A stretch of DNA of 64,000 bases from the NCBI GenBank assembly GCA_017165825.1, contig CM029370.1, forward strand, positions 29,360,416-29,424,415. The letters are read 5' to 3'. Each line of letters begins with the position of its first letter. Within the stretch, counting starts at the first letter, position 1. Under the pieces are notes generated by a model. The model searched no databases. It had not been told where the DNA came from and was given only the letters and a program-made list of their open reading frames with translations. A program made the position numbers and the translations under genes. Origin of the DNA: Hepsetus odoe (Eukaryota > Chordata > Actinopteri > Characiformes > Hepsetidae). Positions 46,780-58,232 of the stretch are shown in pieces.

Positions 46780-49700
46780 GTACACACCGCACTAAACACA
46801 AACCGCTCACATTTAACGCTCTGAAATGTAGTTGTAGTTCAAAACGCGGTTGTCTCGACCTCTGTTTGCTCAGCTGCACTCCAAGAATATAGCCTAATCT
46901 TGTGAGGCTCCGTCCCAAACCGCGCACTTCGCACACTAGACCACTCAATGCCGCGCTAATGGCGGCGCGCTGTTTACTTCCGCACTATCTAGCCTACAAG
47001 CGTGCAGTTTGGGACGCGCCCTGTGAGTACAGCAAAAATTGCTTTTTGGAAACACGTGGCGGATTTTTGTTCCAACATTTATGTATTAACAAAGTGTGCT
47101 GTGTTGTAAGGGAACATGGGCTATTAACAACAGTGTCTATAATTCAGCTGAACCACTGACTGTGTCCCAAATGGCCACATGTTCCCTACCCCTAGACCCC
47201 TTCATCGTCATCGTGTATTGATAGACATTGAGTGCAAATAGAAACTCATTTATACTACATACATATACATATATACTACAAATAAACAATACTTGATCTT
47301 GCAGTTCCAAAAATACACCTTAAAACAACACAATGTGGTAAAATAAATACATGACAGTAAATACAGCCTTGTGCGTTACAAATACAACATTGAATAAATA
47401 TAATCCTACTGAGTTTGCAGTGGAAACTTCTGTACAAGGACTGAAAAATAAATATAAAACAGTCTGACAAATACAGCACAATATAATAAAATACAATAAA
47501 AATACCGCACAATATATTTCAACATATAAAATATACTTTGCCACAGAATTATGCAGTGGGTGAATAAAAACAAGATGAATTTTACATAAATACAATGTAT
47601 CGAATGTGTGATTAATACACATTAAATTCAGCGCTGGACAGTTTAAAATACAAAAATGTACCATGAATGCGGAACAAGATAATCCAGCACAATAAATACA
47701 GCATCATTATTATTAACATGCTTGATTATTATTATTGTTATTATTATTATTAAAGTTTATTTATAGAGGGATAAAGTTGATTTTTCTCAAACCCAAGTTT
47801 CTCTTCACTGATCAAACGTGATGATCAACTGCAGAATTTTTGGACACCAGGCAGGAAAGACAAAGAGGATGAAGGGATCAGGAAAAGGGAGAAGAGGAAT
47901 AGAACAGACAGAGGAGTCTTTAACTGAGGTTTAGAGAGAGACGGAGAGGACGTTGGACATAAATGCCAGGACAGTCCCGTGCAGGACGGAATGGTTCAGT
48001 GAACGGCTCGACGTGTGCAGAGAATTCCTGCTGTTTATTACTGAATTAAACACAACGAGAAAAAAAAAACGCACCCTGTGCAAAAGTTACAGCACTCTTT
48101 ACATTTTGACATTTCAGGTTTTATTCCAGTATGTCGACCCAGATAAATCCTGATTTAGCGCTAATCTAATATCATGTAAAACAACACAATTGGACATGTC
48201 CAGAGGAGAGACAAGGAGGATATCAGGAGGATGTTGAAGATAGAGGAGAAGAGGAAGAACAAAGAGGAGGTTTATGGACGTGGTGAGAGAGGACATGCAG
48301 GAGTGAAAAAGGAAGATGCAGAAGACAGGAAGACCTGGAGACGAATGTTCCACTGTGGAATGGAAGTGAATCTAATCCGTGTGACTGTGGGTCTGGAGGT
48401 CTAAAAGTTTCTAACGTCCCAAAAAAAAAAACAACAACCACAATATTCTGAGCACATCGTGATCCTGTCAGTAAACAAAACAGCAGCTTCAAGTCGAAGA
48501 AGAAGAGCAGAACGAATCCGGTTTTACAGGACTGAGTGTAAACATGTTGACCATAAACACCGCATTCACATTTCTGTGGCACGAGCGGCTCCTTCTTCTC
48601 CTGTCGTAAAAGTGAAAGTGACTAACACTCATTGTGAAACCAAACACATCCGTCCTCTGTATTTAACACACACCGTCCAGCAGGGGGTAGACATATCTGG
48701 CACCCAGGGAGCCGTGATGGGGAGGGTACCTTGATCAAGGGAACCTCAGGATGACCTACTGGTCTGGGATTCAAACCCATGACCTTCTGATCCTAAACAC
48801 TAGAGCAGAACTCATGTCTACAGTGTGGTGATCGTGGCTTTTGGCGACAGTGTCCAGCCCTGAGACGTCCTGTTTCTGTGTTTTAGGTTCTGGTGTGGAA
48901 GGAGCTGGATTACGGCACCATGGCGGAGGTGGAGAAGCAGATGCTGGTGTCGGAGGTGAACCTCCTCCGGGAGCTGAAACACCCCAACATCGTCAGATAC
49001 TACGACCGCATCATCGACCGGACCAACACCACGCTGTACATCGTGATGGAGTACTGCGAGGGCGGAGACCTCGCCAGCCTCATCAGCAAGAGCATCAAAG
49101 AACGGTGGGAACCGAGAACGTCACGGCTGCAGCAGAACCTCCTCACCACTGACCTTTTACTGATTACTGTTTAAAGATCTCGTCCAGCCTGATGCACAGC
49201 TGTCCTGTAGACACTCTGGGGACGAACGATTCATCGGCTTATATCGAAATATCGATTTCCAAATCCCAACGGCAGCAGTTTATAAACAAAAGAATAGAAA
49301 GAGAATTTACAAATGAACTTATTTACAGTAAAAAGAAGGAAGATCTTGATTTTTGATTAAGTATTGAGCGAAATTTTAGTTTTTTCTGATTCATCAACCA
49401 AGAAAATCAGAACAAAGATTTTTTTAATTTGAATGAAAACACATTTTTAAAAACTTTAATAAAAATAGGTGCTCTCATTAATTCAAGTGTCTCTCTCTCT
49501 CTCTGTTTCTGTGTCTCTCTCTCTCTCTCTCTCTGTTTCTGTGTCTCTCTCTCTCTCTCTCTGTTTCTGTGTCTCTCTCTCTGTTTCTGTCTCTCTCTCT
49601 GTTTCTCTCTTTCTTTATCCCTCTCTCTGTTTCTATCTCTGTTTCTGTCTCTGTCTCTCTCTCTCTGTTTTTATCTGTTTCTGTATGTCTCTCTCTCTGT

Positions 49701-52700
49701 TTCTCTGTGTGTGTCTGTCTCTCTCTCTCTGTTTGTGTGTGTGTGTGTCTCTGTTTCTCTCTCTCTCTCTCTCTCTGTGTCTGTCTCTCTGTCTTTCTGT
49801 AGGAGGTATCTGGAGGAGGAGTTTATCCTGCGAGTGATGGCTCAGTTGTCTCTGGCGCTGAAGGAGTGTCATGACAGGAGTGATGGAGGGAACACGGTTC
49901 TGCACCGCGACCTCAAACCCGCCAACATCTTCCTGGACTCCAGACAGAACGTGAAGCTCGGGGACTTCGGTCTGGCGCGGATCCTGAAGCACGACACCAG
50001 CTTCGCTAAAACATTCGTGGGAACTCCGTATTACATGTCTCCAGTACGTCTCAGCGGAGAAGAGCAGAGGACGGACTGAAGAGTTTAATACTCTTCCTTC
50101 AGTTCAGTTCTTACCTGTAAAACCTAATCAGTACAACTTTCGCATCATTAATCCAAACAAGATGCGTCTTCAGTTCTGCAGGACTCACTTCTTCTTCTGC
50201 TTCTTCTTTTTCCACCTCTGTATTTTGTCTTCTTCTTTGTCTTGTCCTGGTTCTTCTTCCTTTTCTTCTTCTGCTACTGCTTCTTCTTCTGGGGCAGCTG
50301 TGGTCTAGTGGTTAGGGAGTTGCCCCGGATCAGAAGATTGTGGGTTCGATTCCCTCACACCTCCAGCTCCACCTCCTCTCTTTGCTTCAGCACCACCGTC
50401 ACCCACCTATATAGCATAGCTGGTCTCACTACCGTCCTGTAAACCTTCCCTTTCACTATTGCTGGTACCTGTCTGTCATAGATGATTCACATGATTCAGC
50501 AACTTCTTGCTACAAAGTACCTTCTGTAAATAATTTTAGAGAATTCATCTGCGATATGTTTTTATTTTACATTAAAATGCTCATCGTGTTGTGATTGCGG
50601 TTCCGCTCACTTTTATTTCTTTAAAATGCTTTTCTGCCAGGAACAAATGAATCGTATGTCCTACAACGAGAAGTCTGACATCTGGTCGTTGGGATGTCTG
50701 CTGTATGAACTCTGTGCTTTATCGTGAGTATTGACCCGCCGCGAGCGGTGCTGTTAAACTGTCTGATGAACTTGTGGTGTTTCAGCTTCATAAATCCTCT
50801 TCAGTCCCCCGTTTACAGCCAATAACCAGAAAGACCTGGCGGAGAAAATCAAAGAGGGGAAGTTCAGGAGGATCCCATATCGATACTCGGAGGAGCTGAA
50901 CACGCTCCTGTCCAGGATGCTTCATCTAAAGGTTCGTTTAACTTCATCACACCAGCCTCAGATTCTCCTTCATCTCAACATGAGGAGGAAAGGAGCTGGA
51001 CTTCATTTCTGGACGCTTTATCTGTTGAACTTCCCACTTCAGATTTGTACTCCGCTGTAGTTGAAAATGAACTTTTACTCAGTTAACAAAGGTTACCAAA
51101 TACTTTTTTGTGCTGGACACCGCAGCGGGTCATCCGTCTCCATTTCTTCCTGTCCTCTGCATCTTCCTCTGTCACACCTGCATGTCCTCTCTCACTACAT
51201 CCATGAGCCTCCTCTTGGGTCTTCCTCTTTTCCTCTTTCCTGACAGCTCCCGTACAACCCACCCAACGTAGCTGGTCTCACTATTGTCCTGTAAACAGTC
51301 CCTTTCACTCTCGCTGGTCCCCGTCTGTCACAGATCACTCCTGTCAAACCCATTTCAACCTGCTTGCTTTCTCGGTCTATACATATCCGTTAGTGATTTT
51401 CTCATATACTGACTGTCCTGTCTTATTGTCTTCTTGTCAGGACTACCTGCGTCCCTCTGTGGACTCCATCCTGCAGTGCACTTTAATCTCCAGTGTTGTA
51501 GCAGCAGAGCAGCGGAAGGCAGATATGAAGCAGCGGCGGAAATCGGCAGACCCCGGGCCGAATAAACAGCTGGATGCCGTTTTCATCGAGCTTCGGCTGA
51601 AGGAGCAAGCGCTCCGGGAGCGAGAACAGGCTCTAAAGGAGCGAGAGGAGAGACTAGAGCGTAAGTGGTCACACAAGCTTCTAGATAATGGGGTTCCAAC
51701 CACTCAGAACTCAACTTCACCGGCGCCTGAACATCTGGAATCGTCTCCTGTCAACACCTTCCCAACTTGGACACTTGCTGTGTCCACCGGTGGAGGACAG
51801 AGTGGAGGAGAGTGAGAGAGAGGACAGGGAGAGTGGACGGTGGAGTTCAGGGTGTGTGGAGTGTGTGTCCGTGATGGAGAACTAGTAGAGACGGTGATGA
51901 AAGTGAAGCGGTGAAGTTCATGTGGATTATTTTCAGTAGATTGTTTTTATTGGAGTTGAAGTTCGAGGCTTTAATAGTCTTTAATTCTATTAATATGGAG
52001 TGAGATTCAGTTCACTTTCAGCACAGACAGACGCTCCAGACGTCCTTCAGAGGAGACGCGTCTCACTTTTATTCCGTGGGCAATGATTTTGAAATACATC
52101 TACGGTTCAGTTGTGGAACGTGTGGGATTGTCCACAGTCGACCTCATGCTGTTCTGAACTGTTAGCGGTTCGTTAACAGACTCTTTTGAGGGATGTTGGA
52201 CTGTTTTGTATCATCATGTCTTCGCTGTAAGGAGGCTGATGTTTTCTCTTCTCCCTTCCGACAGAAAAGGAGCAGGAGTTGTGCGTCAGAGAGAGATTAT
52301 CGAACGAGAAACTTGCCAGGTAAAAAGGACAAATTCCTGATTCTCAGGCTAGATTTCTTTTTATTCTTCATTTATAAGTAAAAAAGGCCCTTTCATTTCT
52401 GCTGTGATGCTGTTGATTTTTCTTTCTTTTTAGACAATAACGAAGATTAACATAAAATACGAAATTAAAAAAGGGATTTGGGAGTCCGTATTGGGGATAA
52501 AACCGAAAAGGAAACATTTTGAAAGGTCATCCGTTCACAATTATTTTGGTCTTGCACGGGATTTATTTCGGCCCATTTTACTCCAAAAATTGACACTTTC
52601 AAAACCGAGCCATTGCTTCCTTTACCGTTCTTTTTTTTTTTTTTCACTGAAACTCTTATCCAGAGCAACTTACGTTTCTTAACTACAGGGACAGTCGTCG

Positions 52701-54868
52701 TCCCACAAATGACCATCTTTTCCTCTGTAATGTGTTTAGTGTGAAGCCTTTACAAAGTGAAGCCAATACAAAATTGGATCAAAAATCTGTTTTATTTCAT
52801 TTTATGTCCAATAATTGCACAACTGGAGATTTCTATAAAAAGCAGCTGTGGTTTCCTAGTGTTTAGGGACTGGGTCTCAGGAACAGAAGGTCTTGGGTTT
52901 GACTCCCAGACCAGTAGGATGCCCTTGATCAAGGTACTGTCACCATCACTGCTCCCCAGGTGCTGGCCATGCCCGTCCTCTGCTGCTAAATATAGAAGAT
53001 GAGTTTGGTTGTGGCTCACTGACTTCAAATCAGCTGTTTCATTACTTTTATTGGATTGTTGGATTCTAAAACATCCCTTTTACCACCTCGGTTAAAATTC
53101 TGGATGTAAATCTTAGATTTATAACGTCAGGCTTAAACTATGCCTCATATTTGCACCATTGAATTATTTGACTCCTCTGATGATTCACACACTAGATCAA
53201 TGTTCTGTGTCCAATAAACCCTTAAATGTTCTCCATGAGAACGCTCGAGGACCAGCAGCGATACCTGGGCCTTTAGGAAAGCTGCTGCCGATTAACGACC
53301 TCGTGTTTTGTTTTGACAGAGCGGAGAGCTTGCTGAAGTCCTACAACTTGGTGAGACAGCAGAGGGCACCACATCCACTCTGCTCGGACGCTGGAGGTAT
53401 GGAGGCGAAACGGAGGCCGTTAGACCCTCTGAACACAGAGAACAGCTGACCCGCCCAAACATATTCGTGTTTATAGTGTTATTTATTTTTTCAAAGGTGC
53501 TAGGTGTACATACTTTTAAATTTAAACCATTTTAATGTCGATAATAAAGATCGAAATCAATAAAGACTGCCAAACCGTTGCAGACGTGGCTGCTGTAGCT
53601 CGTGATTTCTTGAAACTTTAGAAAATCAACCATTCATTCTCACAGTCTGAAGTGCGGTGTTTACAGCGCTGGACTGGATGCTGGTGGTTTTTACAAGGTT
53701 TTGGTGATGCTAGGGTTGATCTTGGACGCTGCACTGAGCTGCTTTAGCCAGTGGGAAGTGGTTTGTTTCTAAAAGATGTATGATTTACATCCAGCACCTT
53801 TGGAAACACATCAGTAAAGTGAGTAAAGTTCATAGGCCGAGGTAGAACAGGGATTAAAATGAAAATATGGATACTACTTTCATTTAAGCGTATTAAACGT
53901 TGCTTTTATAATTAACAGCGAACGTGTTTCTCCCCTTTCTGCAGAATAAAATACGGCATTTTGGGTCGTTTTAGTGAACGATTTCGATTACGTGGCTTCA
54001 CAGTGGAAAATGAAACTTTTGAAATGCAGAATTTTATTGATCTTGTTCATAAAAAAAAACAAAAAACGCATCCTTTATCCAGAGACCCAAACGTCTCAGG
54101 CTGATATGACACTATAATAAGAATGTCATGAGAATATAAGAATATTATGGGATGGTTGGTGCCCAAAGAAGACTGCACACTAAAATATTTGATCAGAAAA
54201 GCTTGGTTACGTTTATTAGAACTGTACCTTCAGAAATCCCTCAAGAGACATTTTGCAGTTTAAATGGCCGGAGATCTTTAAGCTCCATCACTTTGTGTTG
54301 AATCAGCGACAAAATTGAGCTTAAATACTATAAAAAATGTCATATTTAGCACAACATCAATATTTATAACCTTAACTATGATCCAATATTATATAAACCT
54401 TTTTTTTTTTATGTGCTATTTGTATTGATGCTTCATAAACAACCAAGTTTTTCAATCATGTGTTTGTCAGTAATCGACTGTTTTTGGCAGAAAATACAAT
54501 ATTTTAATATTTTTAATAAAAATATTTTCAATATTTTTAATACGGGTTGCCAGATTCTGTCGACGTGATTGCACTCGTGTGCTGTGTTTTTTTTCCCGTG
54601 GTTTCGAACGATGCCAGTCGGACTCGGAACCGGAACCGATGACATGGTTTGTGGTTTTAACTCTGCTTGTCTTCTCACAGATGAGACGGAGAACTCCTCT
54701 CCGGGGAAGAAGAAGGTCCACTTTGCAGGCGACAGCAAGGAGAACCTGAGGCCTGAGCAGAAAGCGGCCCGCAGATCCCAGGAGCCCACGCTGGTTGGAA
54801 AAGCGCAGGCGGCTGCATGTTTGGGGAGTTACCTGCTGAAGAGCAGGGCGATGCAGGGCATCCGTTAA
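46684..54868 (+). CDS. nek2: Serine/threonine kinase NEK2, 9 coding exons, 434 aa
   Basis: CDS join(46684..46779, 48887..49104, 49803..50043, 50641..50723, 50805..50931, 51441..51660, 52265..52319, 53320..53396, 54681..54868), all GT/AG and in frame. NEK2 is a NIMA-family kinase that phosphorylates centrosomal linker proteins to split centrosomes before mitosis. The kinase domain (about 8-271) has a GSGSYG loop (15-20), Lys37 in VLVWKELDYG, HRDLKPAN with Asp141, DFG at 159-161 and the GTPYYMSPEQ activation end. A charged coiled coil / leucine zipper follows (about 300-360, LREREQALKEREERLEQKEQ). Then come the PP1-docking KVHF (384-387), a KEN degron (392-394) and a C-terminal Ile-Arg. Length and domain order match mammalian NEK2A (445 aa). 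Confidence 0.97.
48190..48358 (+). mobile_element. Non-LTR retrotransposon 3' tail fragment, copy 9
   Basis: TTGGACATGTCCAGAGGAGA through GAAGACAGGAAGACCTGG, with internal deletions. Confidence 0.74.
48609..48804 (-). mobile_element. tRNA-derived SINE copy, inverted
   Basis: AAAGTGAAAGTGACTAACAC, CCAGCAGGGGGTAGAC, TACCTTGATCAAGGGAACC and GGGATTCAAACCCATGACC. It ends 82 bp before nek2 exon 2. Confidence 0.86.
48887..49104 (+). CDS. nek2: nek2 exon 2 (residues 33-104)
   Basis: Carries the ATP-anchoring lysine (WKEL), the helix C region and the hinge IVMEYCEGGDLAS. Ends in phase 2 at a GTGGGA donor. Confidence 0.96.
49487..49800 (+). repeat. (TC)n / TCTGTTTCTG compound microsatellite abutting nek2 exon 3
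   Basis: More than 300 bp of almost pure pyrimidine with TCTGTTTCTGTG interruptions, ending at the AG of exon 3. A long apparent frame through it is an artefact of the repeat. Confidence 0.93.
49803..50043 (+). CDS. nek2: nek2 exon 3 (residues 105-185), catalytic and activation loops
   Basis: Encodes VLHRDLKPANIFLD, KLGDFGLARIL and AKTFVGTPYYMSP. Its acceptor is fed by a 310-bp pyrimidine microsatellite. Phase 0 donor GTACGT. Confidence 0.96.
50292..50356 (+). mobile_element. SINE tRNA-like head fragment
   Basis: GGGGCAGCTGTGGTCTAGTG through GGGTTCGATTCCC, cut off right after box B where an inverted LINE tail begins. Confidence 0.8.
50357..50485 (-). mobile_element. Non-LTR retrotransposon tail fragment, copy 10
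   Basis: CACCTCCAGCTCCACCTCC through AGCTGGTCTCACTACCGTCC to CTGTCTGTCATAGATGA, inverted. Confidence 0.72.
50641..50723 (+). CDS. nek2: nek2 exon 4 (residues 186-212)
   Basis: Encodes EQMNRMSYNEKSDIWSLGCL to ELCAL. Phase 2 donor GTGAGT; the next intron is only 81 bp. Confidence 0.95.
50805..50931 (+). CDS. nek2: nek2 exon 5 (residues 213-255)
   Basis: Encodes SPPFTANNQKDLAEKIKEGK to LLSRMLHLK. The acceptor at 50803-50804 is chosen over the nearby CAG at 50783-50785 because only it gives the conserved PPFTA frame. Confidence 0.94.
51119..51362 (-). mobile_element. Non-LTR retrotransposon tail fragment, copy 11
   Basis: ACCGCAGCGGGTCATCCGTC and TGCATGTCCTCTCTCACTAC are inverted equivalents of the family tail. 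A central deletion joins them to the GCTGGTCCCCGTCTGTCAC segment. It sits in nek2 intron 5. Confidence 0.74.
51441..51660 (+). CDS. nek2: nek2 exon 6 (residues 256-328)
   Basis: End of the kinase domain (DYLRPSVDSIL) and start of the charged coiled coil (LRLKEQALREREQALKER). Phase 1 donor GTAAGT. Confidence 0.95.
51755..52058. repeat. Dispersed 300-bp repeat, copy 2 (inverted relative to 10539)
   Basis: Lies in nek2 intron 6, starting 95 bp after exon 6. CCGTGATGGAGAACTAGTAG and GACGTCCTTCAGAGGAGACG match the complement of copy 1. It lacks about 50 bp near its start. Confidence 0.8.
52265..52319 (+). CDS. nek2: nek2 exon 7 (residues 329-346), too short for ORF tracks
   Basis: A 55-nt exon after TTCCGACAG encoding QKEQELCVRERLSNEKLA, which continues the coiled coil and matches the mammalian sequence almost exactly. 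Donor GTAAAA. Confidence 0.93.
52846..53022 (+). mobile_element. tRNA-derived SINE copy, degraded
   Basis: TAGTGTTTAGGGACTGGG, GGGTTTGACTCCCAGACC and CCTTGATCAAGGTACTGTC. Located in nek2 intron 7. Confidence 0.82.
53320..53396 (+). CDS. nek2: nek2 exon 8 (residues 347-372)
   Basis: Encodes RAESLLKSYNLVRQQ and a variable linker ending SDAG. The donor GTATGG is weak; reading through it gives a short alternative C-terminus (see 53397-53564). Confidence 0.92.
53397..53564 (+). CDS. nek2: nek2 short-isoform (NEK2B-like) alternative 3' end
   Basis: If the exon 8 donor is not used, the frame continues for 17 residues (GMEAKRRPLDPLNTENS) to TGA at 53447-53449. AATAAA signals follow at 53543-53548 and 53559-53564 with a GT-rich stretch after them. 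The product would be 389 aa and would lack the KVHF, KEN and C-terminal tail motifs, as mammalian NEK2B (about 384 aa) does. Isoform use is inferred. Confidence 0.7.
54681..54868 (+). CDS. nek2: nek2 exon 9 (residues 373-434)
   Basis: Encodes GKKKVHFAGDSKENLRPEQK and LLKSRAMQGIR with TAA at 54866-54868. Shorter between the KEN motif and the C-terminus than the human protein. Confidence 0.95.
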
Positions 54869-55790
54869 CCCCGGTTTACAGGACCTCCACCAACGTTACA
54901 GATGATAAACAAACAAAAAAAAGACTTGTGATCGTGTGTTTAGCAGAGTCGTCGCTGAACCAATGACGGACTGCAGACCTACAAATTTATGGCCCAGTTC
55001 TCTCCATGCGATCCTTACAGGGGAATCCATCACTTAAAAAAAACCTCTGCATAATTAAACATTAAAACAGAGCATAAACTGGATATATGCATTAATATAG
55101 GTGTAGTGATTCATTCGTTACTGCATAATTAAGGTATAGACACTGAGGCGTTATAGATTTATAACTAATTAAGGTAGAAACAGTATCATTACAGGTGTAT
55201 TCATCTATAAGTGAGTAATTAAGTTAGAAGCAGTCTCATTACTGGTGTATTCATCTGTAACTGAGTTTGGTGTGAAAGACTTCATTGTAGAGTAACACTG
55301 ACTTCTTTAGAGCGACTGGAACCAGACTTCTCCAACGCAAACCTTTCCCTTTTATTTCTTCTCCATATTTCTTCCATTACTTCTCCGTTTATACGGGACG
55401 CTGATGATGGTAAAATAGTAACTCTGATCCAAGTATCTGCATTTGAACAAAAGCTTCTCCAAACCCGCCCCGACTTTGTAACGTTTCAGTCGTTTAGTTA
55501 CGCAGAATCGTTCGAAATGGACAGAAAGTCCTTTTGAATCTAGAAGAAACCAACCTGCCGTTCCCCGAAGAACACGTTTTAGTGTTTGCAAGTAAAAGAA
55601 AGCGAGGAACGTTGCTGGTGTGTGTTGGGTGGTGTCGGCCGGTGTGTTCTGGCGTCTCCAGTCGGAGGAGAACAGACTTATTGAAGCAAACTGGAAAGCA
55701 TGGCTGTAGATTTGGCTTTAATTTAATAGTCAGCGTTTAAAACTTGTTTTGATTTTGATTATTGGAGTCGAGGAGGAGTGTTTAAATAAA
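54869..55790 (+). other. nek2: Probable nek2 3' UTR
   Basis: The first AATAAA after the stop codon is at 55785-55790. The stretch is free of SINE/LINE insertions. The end point is inferred. Confidence 0.5.
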
Positions 55791-57774
55791 GAGTGAATTC
55801 TTCTTGCTCAGTTTGGATTTCATTTCAGAACGAAACAGTAATCATGACTGCAGTGAACGATTCGAGAACTTGATCAGAGACGTCACGTCGTGCAAGAAAC
55901 GATCAGGAAACCACGGACCCTGAAGATGCAGTTTCATAGATATTTATAGCAGATGATCAAATCTGCATTTGTTTACGCTCAGGTTAATCAGCAGATCCTG
56001 TTCGTGCTTTCTGGAGCTGCTGGAACTAAACCAGATCATAAGATCAACTGAAAGATCTTTTTACGGAGTTATTCTTGTGTTATTGGGACGAATACTCGTT
56101 AGTGTTTGAGTGAAGAAAGAAAGTCAGTCTCCGTGGAAAACTGGATGATGTTCCCAAACAGCCAAGTTTATTCACAATATATTTCAACATGAAGATACCA
56201 GAAAACGGTTCTCAGCTGGTGGTTCTACTCTAAAGACCTACAATCCTCAGAACTACAGTGAGCACACACAGACTCGGAGGCTGTTTCAGCTTCTACGATT
56301 TAAGAAAAAAACAAACAAAAAAAGTAACTCGATTACAAAAGCAAGAGTCCAGAACGCCTGCGATTTCCAGCACGTTGCATAAGTGTGATTGAGGGACCGT
56401 CCCAGAGCGGAGGGAAAGAGGGGACGCCGTGGGACAGGCTGTGTTTCTGAGTGGGGGTTACGGGGAGGTCGGTGAAACAAAGGGACCGTGAGCCGGTGCT
56501 GATTTTGAATGTAATAAAATGTAGAAACTGGGATCACAGGAGAGAATTTTAAGGAGAAATGATTTAAAAAGGAGCAAAAACATCAAATTAACTAAATCTT
56601 TTTATCCCAGAAGCAGAGCTGCAAAACAAATCACCTGATACTCGTGATCTCGGTCTCTGCGATTCCATATCCGCTTTAAACCAATTAAAAGGCGACCAAT
56701 CACAGCCCAGGTTCTTCGTTAGTGAGCGTTTTGATCCTCTTATTCCTAAACAGGTGTTTTTTTTGCTACAGTGTAGTGATCCCTTTTCTGATTGGCTGCC
56801 TCCGCTCCAAAGATGTTTTTGAGAAGCTGCGTTTGGAGTAAAGTGGCTCGTGAAGATTTGGAGGAGGAAACTCACCCTGTGCAGGAAACCAACCCTCCAA
56901 AAGTGGAGTTTCCCCACCCCTGCTGTGGACATTTAGTGTCCTTACTGTTCGTGTGCGAGACTGAGGACAAGGACGGTCTCCACAGCCGAAACCAGCTGTG
57001 GGACACGGAGTTGGGGCACGTTTTGCTCAAGACCAGCTCAAGCGTTGAGAAGGTGGGATCGTGTTCTGATGAAGCACTCAGAACACAAAATGAAATCAAC
57101 CACCCGTCCTGACCTGCACTGCTGTCTGTTCGTCTGTTTTATTCGGGTGGAAATGATGGACAGATTTGAATGAAAGCAAATTCAGAGCATCCTCCTCCTC
57201 ATTTGGTTGCTGGACCCCTAAAACCCCTTTATAAAGTCCCAGACTCGGAGTCTCCCTCTCGTTTTGGTTGCATCATCGTCCATCATCGGAAGGTTCTAAA
57301 GCTTCCTAAAGCCGAAAGTTTGGTCACAAATGTTTTGGAGAAACAGGAGCTGGAGGTCCCTTAAAAAAAAGCTAAAACTGCCGAACTCCTCAGCTCACCT
57401 GAAAACACGACTTTCAGGAAGGAACGTTCCCAGAACTTGTGAATCAACAAGGCGAGGCGGGTCGAGGAACGCGGCAGCGACTCTAATGTTTCGGTGCTCC
57501 CTCAGACCGACTTCGGTTAAAGACCTGGTGACCTAAAACACAGCAGTTTAAAAAATCCCCACTAATAATAAAATAAAGAGAACGGCAAAGGAGCTGCTTT
57601 AAAGATGCAGAAGAAATTTGAACGTCCCCCTTTTTCTGCGCTAAAATCGGATTTTTTTTAAAGGTTCCAGAAAGAAAACATTTAATCACTAAATAACTTA
57701 AATACATAAATTATTTTTGCACAAATAATCGCAGGATATAAATTGTTGCTGGAGGATTAGGGAAGAGGGGGGTC
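55791..57774. other. Convergent spacer between nek2 and slc30a1
   Basis: Mostly unique sequence without recognised transposons. Open frames here (for example 56792-57112) show no domain, conserved motif or splice context that I recognise. Confidence 0.6.
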
Positions 57775-57963
57775 TTTATTAATAACAGTAGTTAGAAGAA
57801 TAAGAATAAAAATAATAATAATACTACTAATAATAAAAAATGGTGGTGTTAAAAAAAAAAACAAAAACAAAAGAAACAACAAAATTTGGCCCAGCAGCTC
57901 TGTTTGCAGTTGTGCACGTGCTTGTGACCCGAAACCCAGACAAACATCCAGAAAGAAGCTTTG

Positions 57964-57965
<2 letters not shown>

Positions 57966-58010
<45 letters not shown>
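57966..58010. repeat. (CA)n microsatellite
   Basis: About 22 CA units in the presumed slc30a1 3' UTR. Confidence 0.93.
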
Positions 58011-58012
<2 letters not shown>

Positions 58013-58119
58013 CAGCCAGAGGTCAGAAGTGATACCGAACATTATCTTCAGTTTTGTCGCCACGGTAACTGGCAGTACAGACTTATGGTCCAGAAGTGGC
58101 ATCAGGGTGTGTGTATGTG

Positions 58120-58140
58120 AGACAGAGAGAGAGCGCGAGA

Positions 58141-58229
<89 letters not shown>
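58120..58229. repeat. (GA)n microsatellite
   Basis: GA tract with CA and CG interruptions, 130 bp from the slc30a1 stop codon. Confidence 0.93.

Positions 58230-58232
<3 letters not shown>

Larger units (their letters stand above)
46780..48886 (+). other. nek2: nek2 intron 1
   Basis: CpG-containing start, then AT-rich repetitive sequence (about 47230-47700, recurring AAATACAGCAC/AATATA themes), an ATT microsatellite (about 47700-47755), a LINE tail (48190-48358) and a SINE (48609-48804). Confidence 0.8.

Noticed and set aside
49429..50079. 216-codon frame starting in a serine/leucine-rich stretch
   Set aside because: The N-terminal half is translated TC microsatellite. Only 49803-50043 is real, as nek2 exon 3.
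50783..50804. Alternative acceptor for nek2 exon 5 at the first CAG
   Set aside because: Using it adds an in-frame stop (CATAAATCC region) and loses the conserved PPFTA reading; the second CAG fits the kinase sequence.
56792..57112. 106-codon + strand frame between nek2 and slc30a1
   Set aside because: No recognised domain, no splice or promoter context, and an overlapping antisense frame of similar length; chance is the simpler explanation.
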